Shown piece after piece: positions 48,752 through 59,661 of a stretch of 64,000 nt of DNA (within the stretch, counting starts at the first letter, position 1; the number at the start of each line of letters is the position of its first letter). The position numbers and the translations under genes are program-made. The notes beneath the pieces are model-generated. The model saw only the letters and a program-made list of their open reading frames with translations. It made no database searches and was not told where the DNA came from. This DNA is from Tetrahymena elliotti 4EA. Lineage: Eukaryota; Ciliophora; Oligohymenophorea; Hymenostomatida; Tetrahymenidae. The DNA is taken from the NCBI GenBank assembly GCA_000231825.2, contig JH720297.1:892348-956347 (forward strand), in the 5' to 3' direction.

Positions 48752-51700
48752 ATGAAATAGCAGGAGGCATTAGAAATAGTTAAGTCAGCTATCAAGAAAA
48801 GAAAAAATATTAACTATATAATTTCAATAGTTACATTTTTAGTTGTTGTATTGTTATTGTCAATCGCATAGAATTATGAATCATATATAGCTTCAGCAGT
48901 TATTTGTAAGTAAATTTTATTTTTTACTAGCTACATTCAGATTTATCTTTTGATTAGTAAGTTTCTCTTCAAGCTTGATTATGCTAATTAGCTTTTGCTC
49001 TATTCAAAGCTTTGAATTGGATATATATATTACTGTTTTTTTAGGATACTTTATTTCATTTAGTACAATGTAAATATTTGAAAAAATTTCATCTATTGAT
49101 ATTAATTTATTTTCAAAGATGTATTATTCCATTAGATGCTGCTCTTATCACTTATGAAAAAAACAGTGAGAACATAAAATTATCTGAAATAGATTCTTCA
49201 ACTGATAAATTTAGGACATTTTGGATTGTGATATATTGGGTTATTTTCTTTTTATCCAATTTAGTCTACACTTTATAGTCTTTTTTCCATAACAATGGCT
49301 ACATAGATTTTAAGAAAAAAATTAGAGCAGCCTTCAGAGTAAATATTTAATGTAAAAATAAAAAAAGGAGTTAATTATATTTTATAAATAGCAATTTATC
49401 AAATTGGTTATCATTTGCATTACTCTTTTTATAGTTCTTTCTATAATATGCTTATTCTGGTTTAAGATTAAAGGCTTTGATAATATTTTAGTAAAATTAT
49501 TTTATCTCATGTTATTTCTTTATTAAGATATTTAATATTTAAAAAAAGGCAGTCATAGTTGTTATATCAAATGTGTATGGTATAAGTATATTAGCTTTCT
49601 TGTTTGGCTATGGTTTAGTAAAAATCCCTTTCTATCTATGGAGTAAATCATCAAGAGATGACTATTTAGTGGAACTGCTGTGCAAAAGCCATGAACTTTT
49701 TAAAGAATATCAATCATCATATGTAAATAAAAAATTAAAAGAACAAAAATAAATTATTTTTTATTTTGAAAGTGGAAGTACTTAGATATCTGTTATGTTT
49801 CAAAGAATTATTAGAGTAAAATAGCTAATGTACCTATTTACTCTGATTATCTAAAGCTGATAAAAAAAGAAACACCTGATCTTAATGAGCCAATAGGATA
49901 TAGATTTAAAAAAAATATTCTTTATAAGCCAGATTCAAAGATTACGGAACTTGTAATCAAACTTAAAACTAATGGATAAGTAAATATTAGCTATCACTCA
50001 AAAATATTTTTCATTTCATTTCTAAAATTAAAGATTAATGAAGATGTGTTAGCGAATTTGAGACAAGAGATTAGAGAAAGACAATTTAACTATGAAAGAT
50101 TTGTTCAAAAATGGAAAAGAGTATTATTTCATTCTTCGAATTCTATTCTAAATTTTTATTCCCATAAAATCTCAAATATACTTCAAAGATTTCTTAATTT
50201 ATCTTATATTTAATTAGAAATTTAATTCTCAAAACACTTTAAATAAAAACTAAGAATATTTTAATGTAGTAAAATTATTAAATTAATTCAATTTTCAACT
50301 TCATTTATCATTGAGGTATTGAAGTTGAATAAAATATTCAAACATACCTCATTTTTGTAAAATTATTTACTCCAAGCTTTTTAAGTTTTAAGTAAGAAAA
50401 GAGTTTTATCTAAAATATTTTTGGCACTTGATAAAGATATTGAGAAGTTATAATTTTTGATAAAGTAAAATTATTTAATTAATTAAATCTTCATCAAAAT
50501 ATATTTTTTCTAAATTATTTACTTGAGAGCTTTTTAACTTTTAGTTAGAGGAGATTAGAGTTTTATTTTGTAATTTTAAATATTTTTAGCACTTGAAAAA
50601 GTGATTAAGAAGTTAGGGTATTTTAGTAAAACTAAAATATTAAATAATTTCAACTTTCTTCATTAAAGTTTTGTAAAATATTCAAATCTCATTTTTCTTT
50701 ATTTATTTTTAAATTTTTTAAGTTTTTAGTTTTTGTTGAGCTTAATTTTAATATTTAAAAAAAAGATTTCTTCGAATGCCTTTTCAATTATTGCAAAAGA
50801 AAGCTTAGAAGAAATGAATTAAAACTTGAATGCCACTCGTTCTACTTCTTAATCTATTATTGGAAAGAACTCAACAAAAAGTAAAGAAGATGATATCTTT
50901 AATGTAAAACCTGTGAAAATAAAAGCTGAGTAAATGAACATATTAACAAATATTGCATTCAAAATTGCTGCAGTTGTAACTGCTCTATTTTCTCTACTAA
51001 TTATTTTTTGTGAAGCAACCATCGTATTTGGAAGTTAAAATAAAGCCTTAGCCTTTTATCAGGTAAAATCAACAAAAATATTCTATTTTTTTAATTAATT
51101 AATTAAAAAAAGATGATTAAAGACACATAAAATATTCCAGGAATAATAACTTTAATTCTCCTTGTGCTACTCTATGTGATATTTTGCACATATTTTGCAT
51201 TAGGAAAACTGAAAGTTTTTGGCTCATTTGAATTATTTATTTATTTCACTCATAGGGATGTTTTTATTTAAAACTTATAGATGTGCTTATTTTTAACAGT
51301 AAACTTTTTTTTAATTTAATTTTTATATTTAAATTAATTTTTGATATAATTTAGTTTCCATTATGTTATAATGTTATGCTCTTATTTGGCATAATTGATT
51401 AAAAAACTGAGGGTGATGGTAAGATTTATCAATCAGGATTTGATAAATTTTATGATCCCATGAAAGAAATACCATTTTTTGGTTTCTATTATAATGCTAT
51501 TGTCTGTTTCTTAATTTTTGTGATTACAATAGTTTCTTCTTTTAAGAAAACTCAAAAGATTATTTAAAAGATTTCTTAAAATAAAATATAAATGCAAGTT
51601 GATGTAGAACAAGAATTAATTTTAAAAGGAGAGTTTTACATACTTTAAGAGTGGTAAAGAAGAAAGTAAGCAGAGCAAATTTAAGAAATTCAAGATTCCA

Positions 51701-52080
51701 CAGAGTAGGAAATACCTGAAGACCAATAATAATAAGATAATTTAGGTTAAAATATTCACATCTCAGTTTCTTAATTTAAAGAGAATGAGAATTAGCCTGA
51801 AGAATAAAAAAAGATTAATGAAAATGTATTTAGAAAAGTATCTAACTTTTTTAAAAGAATAAGTTTTAGTTCTAAAAAAGATAATACCAACAACTAATTA
51901 GATACAAATTAAAATGAAAAAGCTTCCAATAATTAAGATTTAAATTTATAAAACTAATCTGTATCGAATAAAAACATAAACGAATCTTAATCTTGTAACA
52001 TAAGCATAGACCTATCTAGTAGTAATGATATTTAAAATTCTAATTTTAATAAAATTAAAAAAAATTTCACTAAAAAGTGA
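48752..52080 (+). CDS. LMBR1/LMBD-type multi-pass membrane protein
   Basis: Predicted 753-aa protein in ten exons: 48752-48905, 48958-49069, 49119-49338, 49392-49490, 49549-49722, 49773-49979, 50034-50120, 50766-51062, 51113-51298, 51355-52080; phases agree. About nine hydrophobic helices: five before and one around residue 200, then a cytosolic coiled segment, then three more, matching the nine-helix LMBR1 family. Family-like blocks include IIPLDAALITYEKN, FRTFWIVIYWVIFFLSNLVY, YGLVKIPFYLW and RQFNYERFVQKWKR. A long hydrophilic Gln/Asn/Ser-rich C-terminal tail (about 610-753) is extra. LMBR1-like proteins in other eukaryotes act as lipocalin receptors, cobalamin exporters or signalling regulators; the role here is unknown. 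Intron 7 is long and repetitive; intron 6 (54 nt) has no stop. Confidence 0.87.
50121..50765 (+). repeat. Intron 7 of the LMBR1-like gene, built of about 160-nt tandem repeats
   Basis: Landmarks recur with a period of 153-165 nt: AGCTTTTTAA at 50375 and 50528, GCACTTGA at 50424 and 50589, AAAATATTCAAA..CTCATTTTT near 50331 and 50677. About three to four diverged units fill the intron. Its length is divisible by three and the reading frame through it lacks TGA. Confidence 0.75.
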
Positions 52081-52449
52081 GAAATTTAATTATTTCAAAC
52101 ATTATTTATAGCTGATATAAAACTTAATAAGCAATATCCTATTTTATATATCATAATATATTTTTTAATATTAAATTAAAAATCATGTTTTTTTTAATTA
52201 AAAATAATAAAAAACTTTAAGATATTTAAATGATTAATTATTTTTAAAGTCGATTTTCAGATAATACATAGTAAATAGTACAAATATGATATGAAATTAA
52301 TGTGTTAATTAATGAATGATTTATTTAATTTTATTTTGGTATTTTTCTAAATAAAATGTATAATTTTAAAAGAGAAAATAGTAGTTTTTATATATGTGTG
52401 TATTTTGATTAAAAATTGAAATAATATTGTTTACATTCTTTTATGAATT
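52081..52449. other. Short convergent spacer
   Basis: About 370 nt between the stops of the LMBR1-like (+) and prominin-like (-) genes; only AT-rich 3' UTR-type sequence seen. Confidence 0.6.
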
Positions 52450-55400
52450 TCAATTTTTGTAGTTCTCCAATTCAATGTCTTTAGTTACTTCATTTTATTA
52501 TGTCATAGTTATATTTTATTTCATATTATTATCTTATATGTCAGGTAGACTTTCTTAGTATTGAAAATTTGTAAATGATGAATTTTTAGGTAAATATTTT
52601 TTATTATAAGCAGATTAGTTAATTAGAAGACTTTTGAGCATCGACGAATTCATTATACTTGTATTTTAAACTTCCTAAACTTATTTTAAAGGGGTTGCAT
52701 TATTACTTTTTGTAATCGGAACTTTTTTAGTTTAAATTTCTTAGGCTTTTACTTTTGAATTTTAAATTGTTTCATGTACTTAACCATCTAAATAGGCCCA
52801 AAACTATAGTCTACTGATAGAGAAATACATTAAACTTAATCCTACAATCATACCTACAAAAGTGGATATAGCCCACCAGTCTAGAGTATATAAATCAAAC
52901 AAATAATTATTAGTGAGGTATTTGTTTAGTTGTCTCAAGTCCTCACCAAATACTTAACATTAAAGATTACTATAAATACCAGTTTAGCTATCAGAAACAA
53001 GCAAAATTTATTTTTACAAGTTTGATAAGTAGTAAACTTGAATGCTTTTCTCAAATAGATTATAATATTATTAATATAAACTTATGAAGTCAGATTAAAC
53101 GCTCTTCAATTTTTACTTCACTAACTATATTTGATATCCAGATTCAGATCTATTTTTTAAATAAATTTTTTGAGAAGATTTGTTGTAAAAATTTATTAAA
53201 TCATTTATTTTTTGAGAAAAAATGGTTTTTTAAATGGTAAAATTTCAATTTTTATGAAAAAGGGATAATTTACGCATAATTAATAAGTTAGTTAACATAG
53301 TTTAAGGTGCAAGTCTTTAGAGTCTAGCAATTTGAACTTGTATCAACAGTTTAGACCTGTTAAAGTCTTGTTTAATAGTTTAAATTATTATTTGTATTTG
53401 TAGACAAATCACTGTTCAGAGTATTAATAGCCACAAAAATACAATTATTAGTATCTAAATTTTAAATTTCTTAGCCTTTGCTCAAAATAAATCTTTTAAT
53501 TCCATCAGCACTGCATGCAGAGCTAGTAAATACGAAAGTGTCAGTTAAGAGAACTTTGCTGCAACTTACTGAAACAGTTGGCTGACTTGAGTCACAAACA
53601 CATTTATTTTAATTTATACATGTATTCAGTAATTAAAGTGTACTGCTTGATTAATTTGGAGCTAAAGATCCAATGTTATCAATATAATTCGAGCAGTCTT
53701 ATATTTAATTTGTAATTGATAAATTAGGGATTTGTAGTCCTCCAAAAGACTGATCAAGTAGAGAAATATACAAAGATATATTATTGACCTACATTAAATA
53801 ATTTCTTAGACCGAATATATCAACTAAAGAAGCATTTGTTCCAAAAACACAATCTTGCAAATAACTTGCTGCTTTAGGATCTTTTAAGTAAAAAAATTGA
53901 AATAACTATTTTATTAAAATATGAAATTTTACCTAATACATATTTCATAGAGTTAAACACTGTTTAATCTGTTATAAAGCTGTGAAATGAAAGAGATCCT
54001 TCATAAAAGATAAAAGACATAGTATAAATTATTCCTGCACCAAAAAAACCTAATACAGAAAGCAAAGAGGTTAAAGACCAAACAATATTATTAAAAAGTT
54101 CAAGTCGCTTAATCTTATAAGTATATACTAAAATAAAGCTAACAAATGTAAAGAGACAACAAAACAACAGCATGCCTAAAATTGTATACATAGAAACACG
54201 ATACCAGAAAAAAAAATCGTTTCCCTATTTATTTAAGAAAATTAAAATTTGAAAAAGCTTAACAAAAAAATTACCAATTCAAATTGGTTGTTAACATGAG
54301 TCTGAGCTTATTTAAATAAGACTGTGAATTCTTCAATTTAAGTTTTTTTTTGTTGAATAAATGAGGTATTTTGCACTGAGTTATCATCAAGGCTTTAAGC
54401 ATTGGATTAAAGAGAAGATAAATTATTTGATATTTTATCTATTGTTGATTGGAAATCATTTTGAACTTTGCTTTATATGTTAGTGAACCCTTTAACTTCA
54501 AGAGTCTTTTTGAAATGAAATAATTATTTTTAACTAAAATAAATGTAATAATTTACAATGTAAGAATCTAAGCTTAATTTATTTCCTGACTTTGTTGGAT
54601 CAGGGATATTAACAGTCTTAAATGTATCAAACATAGTATTTATTGAGTTTTATAGTTTTTATTTTTAAATTTCAGTTGATTCTGACGAAGGAGGTGTATC
54701 AAATAGTAATTTAAAGCCATTTATTTGAGAAGATATTTAATTTTGTACTGTCTAGAGGTTACTAGTTACATCTTTTAAGCCAATCCAATTCTAAGCTTAA
54801 GTGTTTCCGTTAAGAAAATGATCAAAAAGTAAATAAGATTAGCAGTGTAGCTGTTAATAACCTATTTTCATAAAAAGATATTTTTATACATACTTAAAAA
54901 TAATGTTAGAACATATTCTTATCTAAAAAAACATGTGTTATTAATAATTAACTATGCTTTATTAAAAAAAATACTCCTAATCATGATAGAAAAAAAAGTT
55001 ATTTTATTACCTTTATATGTATACTCTAGCTAAATAATACTCACAGTTGCAGCCATCATGCATAAAACTAAACAAACAATTGTTAATAGCATAAACCAAA
55101 ATATTGAATTTTTTGTATAAGGATTTCGATATAAGTCTCTTTTGCAGCATCTGCAAAAACTTTTAAAAATAATTTAGCTCAAGCAGCCTATATAAGTAAA
55201 AAGGCATAGTAAGCTAACTAAAAAAAATGGTAATATGATGGGCACTAAGCTAACAAAATAAGAATCCCAATCATCCTATTTGTTATAAAAAAATAATTAT
55301 AATTAATATAATAAGATTTCGATTTACCTCTGAACCTGTTTGCAAAGGAGTAATCATTTTATTTGTTGGTCTCATCTTGCTAAAATAATTAAGAGCGTTA

Positions 55401-55627
55401 GAAGTGCCTTTCGTCATAACAGATCCATCATTTATTTCATAATCTATATATTTACATGCATCAATTCCTGATGAAGAACTTAACAAACGCTTTTTATGAC
55501 TTTTATTGCTTAGATTTCCTTAATTCTAATGAGATAAGATGAAAAGCGCAACAGATCCAACAAAAGCTGATAAAATAAAGAGGATTAGGAATTTTTTTGG
55601 AATATTATTCGCAGATCTTTTTTGCAT
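52450..55627 (-). CDS. Prominin-like pentaspan membrane protein
   Basis: Predicted 899-aa protein in seven exons (complement): 55328-55627, 55011-55275, 54557-54861, 54275-54505, 53933-54224, 53274-53880, 52450-53149; phases agree. Layout: signal sequence or first helix (13-32, FLILFILSAFVGSVALFIL), short lumenal part, TM (108-130), Cys-rich cytosolic turn FCRCCKRD (140-147), TM (157-180), large coiled extracellular loop (about 185-370), TM pair (378-400, 412-437), second large loop with many Cys (438-755), last TM (WWAISTFVGMIVGLSLMYFS) and a Gln/Ser/Lys-rich cytosolic tail. Two big loops, paired helices and the Cys-rich turn after TM1 are the prominin plan. Prominins shape membrane protrusions such as cilia and microvilli. 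Tweety-like proteins share part of this layout, so the family call is moderate. Confidence 0.8.
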
Positions 55628-56868
55628 TTTATAGACCCTTCTCTTTTTTGCTTAATTTATGATCAAATAGATTTTATCAATTCTACAAAAAAAAAATATA
55701 CATAAATATAGCATCAAATTTTGATCACAAAATAATATTTTATTACTACAAGCAAACAAACAAACAAGCAATTAAGCAAAGAAACAATATCAATGTATAA
55801 ATAACATTATGTTCTTTAAATCTCATCAATAAATAAAATATTTGTTACTCAAAACAATCTATTTGCTTTTTTAATTTTTTTTCACTTAGAATTTTATACT
55901 TTTAGCTATTTCTTTTCAAAATTTCTCAATTAACCTCTTCATTGTTTGAGAAAAGTTCTTTTAAAAAATTTTAATGAAACTTTCATTAATAGTTTTAATT
56001 TTGAAAAAAAGAAGCTATTTTTGTAAGTTTTTTAAAAATAAATAACTAGGTTATTTTGTTTCGAAATAACAAATATATAAATATTTTTTTTTTAATTTTA
56101 CAAATTAAAATGAGATTAAGAAATACAAATAATATCCATCAAAAAATAAGATTCAAATTTCATTCAACAATTTTCAAACCTAAAGATTTAGTTAAGGCGA
56201 TAGCATAAAAATGCTTGTTATGTAAAAAATTTTAATTATGATTTACTTCTTTATAAAAATAATATTTGAATTAATTTTAGCAAGATAAACAAAAAAACCT
56301 GAAAATTTTGGAATCAAGCTATGCTAGTATTAGCTTTTTATTAATATTATTTAAACAAAAAATATCAAAAAATCTAACAGTTTTAATTTTTTGAATGAAA
56401 TAACAGGATTTGTTTGTTTGTTTGTTTAATTTGGAAATTGATATTTTGTTTTAAAGTTAATTAGAATTAATAATATTTGCTTTCTTTTAGAATATTGTTG
56501 CCAAAAAATAAATTTTTATAAACTCATAAAGATGAGAGAAGGATTAAATAGATAATTGAATGGATGGATTGACAAATATATAAACTAAGTAGAAATTGTT
56601 AATAATTAGAAATGAAAAATACACATCTATCTATCAGTTTGTTTTTGGTATATAAAATTTACAAGAATATTTTTTTAGCTTATTTCTTGCTCCGTATTGC
56701 TTTGTTTGTTGTTTAAATATTTTAAATTATTGGTAATTTCATTCATTCATGCATGTATTATTTATTTTCTAAGTTAAACTGAATTTATTTTCTAATTTTT
56801 GGAGTTCAATAATTATAATTGGTTGGTTTGTTGATAGCTTGCCTGCCTTCTGTTTTAAAACAATTAAA
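55628..56868. other. Gene-free spacer between two minus-strand genes
   Basis: AT-rich. Contains CAAACAAACAAACAAG at 55754-55771 and a (TTTG)n run at 56409-56427. A GGTTGGTTT element at 56821 was considered and rejected as a chromosome-breakage site. No gene seen. Confidence 0.55.
56409..56427. repeat. (TTTG)n microsatellite
   Basis: About five TTTG units in the spacer upstream of the prominin-like gene and downstream of uL29m. Confidence 0.85.
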
Positions 56869-58124
56869 TCAAATCTTTTTAGTTGATTCCTTAGTAATAC
56901 GAGAAAGGAGATTATCGTGAGCAACCTTTTGGGCAAAGAGATTTAATTCTTTAAGGAATTCGGATTTAGCATCTCTAGCACGTCTAGCATTGATGAAGTT
57001 GAGAACAACTCTACGTTATTTCATGTTAAGCATTTTCCAGTTTTTAACGTGAGAACGAAGAACTTCTTCTTAAGAGATTTTAACACGTCCTTCTTCTAAT
57101 TGCTTAAGGAAACCAGAAGAGAAAGATCTAATAACATTATTTTCATCTTCTACTTCTTGGGTGGCATCAACCAACTATTTATTCTTATAATCATACTTTT
57201 CATCCAAAACTTGCTTTAATTAGGCCTTAGATTATTCAATTTCAGCAGCTTGCTTAATATAATCGACATTATCAATACCTCTCTTTAAATCACGATATTT
57301 AGCACGTAAAACCTTTTGTGATAATTCAGGAACATAGGCTTAGTATTTATTCTATTCCTTTTCTTCTTATAAAAGCTTTTCATACTATTCACGTTATGAA
57401 GCAACATATTCTTCTTCAAGATGCTTTCTATAATTTTCTCTAATTTATTTTCTTTCATTTACAACTGTAAGTAATCTAGCCATGGAACGCTTTACCTTGC
57501 CAAGTCTACCTTATTATCCAATCTTATCATAGACCTTAAACTTATATTGATTATCTGATTTCAAAGCATTCTTTTCTCTCAACAAAACATACCTTTTTTA
57601 ATATATTTGTATATTATTTTTAATAAAAACCTATCAACAAATAAGTTGTAATCTAATTATTTAATTATTCCATTTTTATTTATTTTATTTTCTTTTAAAC
57701 TATTCCAATTATCAAATATTTTCTTACCATAACTTATGAAGTTCTTCATTTGATTTAAATCTCAATTCAGCAGCATACCAAGCTCTACCTATATTATAAA
57801 TTAATATTTTAACAATAAAATATTTTTATCTTGCATAAAATTAAATATTTTTATTCTATTTTGCTTAACTTTTATAAGGTTGAAATTCATTTTAATTTAA
57901 AAAACTAGTTTTAAGATGAATTTGCTATCATCTATTTATTCATCTTAATTTTAATTTGAATTTATTTAGAGAAATAAATCAATACCTGAAGCGACCTTTT
58001 AGTTCTTTTCATCAGCTTGCTTTTTATTGAGAAGATCAGTGAATGCAGCAAGCTATGTATTAGATCTGGCTGCTTGGAAAGAAGTTTTAATAGAATTAAA
58101 AGTCTACCTAAATAAGAAATTCAT
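56869..58124 (-). CDS. MRPL47: Mitochondrial large-subunit ribosomal protein uL29m (MRPL47-like)
   Basis: Predicted 307-aa nuclear-encoded mitoribosomal protein in three exons (complement): 57986-58124, 57728-57788, 56869-57592; phases agree. The basic, Ser/Phe-rich N-terminus (MNFLFRQTFNSIKTSFQAAR) looks like a mitochondrial import signal. The MRP-L47 block follows: GRAWYAAELRFKSNEELHKL, WYVLLREKNALKSDN, and GKVKRSMARLLTVVNERKQI, which carries the uL29 helices. The remaining two-thirds is a long, highly charged helical extension, larger than in animals, consistent with the expanded mitoribosomes of ciliates. The start was chosen as the only in-frame ATG just before the targeting-like segment, within an otherwise non-coding region. 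Confidence 0.93.
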
Positions 58125-59661
58125 TCTCCTAACAATTTATGAGTTTAATATTAAAAAGAAGATACTATATAATTGTAATACAAAAAAATATATATTTATT
58201 TCTCTCCCTATCTTATTTCTTAACTTTTCTTTTAGTTTCTATTTAGAATCTAACTATATATCTATATATCAATAAATCAATCAATTAGTCATTGGTTTAA
58301 TTTAATTCTAAACATAACTCAAATCTTGCTATTGTCTTTTCATTCATTTTTAAATAAAAGACAAAAGAATCATATTTAGTCCTCTCATTTATATTCATAT
58401 TCAAAATAAATATTTTTCATGTTAATAATCAAGGATACATTTTTTCCCTTAAATTAAAATTTAATAAATTTATTCTACTTGTCCAAAGTTCAAATATCTC
58501 TTTAATGCCTTCAATTATATTCAAAAAAGAAAAATAAATTATTTTAGCAATATTTTAATTATTATTTTTAGCAACAAGTATATTCTAAAATTAAAATAAT
58601 AATAAAACTAAATAAAGATTCATTTTGTTTAAGCTTTTAAATAAATTTTTTATCTTATTTGAATTATTAATTTTGAGTGAACAAATTTTTATGATATACT
58701 TATCCATAATACAAGTTCTTAATCATTTAGTAATTATTTTTATTTGTTTTCACATCAAAATTCAAAGTATATATTTGGCTAAGTAGTCTTTGAGTAAGAT
58801 AAAGAAATTATATTTAAATAATTAAAATTAATTAAAATGTATTTCCTATTTTAATTTTAATTTAATTTCAATCAAAACCTCAAAGAAAAAATAAATAAAA
58901 TTAGTTAATTTGATTAAATCTTAGTTTAAATTAATTATCTAGCAATAAAGTGTATTAAAAATTAAATTTCAATTAAAACTTCAAAGACTAAATTAATAAT
59001 ATTATTATTTTAATTAGATTTAATCTTAGTTATCTTATGGTAATTTCAGATCACAAAAATATTTTTAATAAACTGAAAATTTAGTTTTCAAAAAAAAGTT
59101 TTATTATTTTTCATATTTATCTTTTAGATTTTAGAAAGAATATTTTTAAAAATTTATTTTTTAATTTAAATCCAGAATTTTATTTGAAAAAAAAAACTAG
59201 GATAAAAAATAAAATTTTTTAAATCAGCTTTTTCATTCTTAAAAAGTATTTCTGAAATAAATTAAATCCATCTAATAAATATTCAGTAGCTATCAATACT
59301 AATTTTTAAGCTGTAAAAGTAAATACAATTTTCACAAAAAAAGAATAGACTTTTGAAATTATTTATTTATTTAATAAATATTTTCGTTCAAATAATTTTA
59401 GAAATCTATTTTTTTAAATGTAAGCTTTGATAAAAAGTAAAATGTAAACTAATTGAAACAAAATTAAATTGAGTAAGTTTTCAAATAGAAAAAAATACTG
59501 AATATTTTGGAATTTACTTTATTTTTATCTAATTAAATCTGACTCTTCTAGATCATGTATGGATCGATTTTCTGAATAACAATAAGTATTTATCTTTAGA
59601 GATTTGTCTTTTTGACAATTTGATAAAAAAAATATCAAAAATAAATTAATCTAATAATTAG
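58125..59661. other. Divergent intergenic region before the ABC transporter
   Basis: 1.5 kb AT-rich DNA between uL29m (-) and the ABC transporter (+). I looked for upstream transporter exons and found none, but AATAATTAG directly before the ATG could be an acceptor, so an undetected 5' exon remains possible. Confidence 0.5.

Noticed and set aside
56815..56832. GGTTGGTTT element resembling part of the Tetrahymena chromosome-breakage sequence in reverse orientation
   Set aside because: Only the 9-nt core matches the 15-mer, its flanks differ, breakage sites are removed from mature macronuclear DNA, and no telomere repeats are near.
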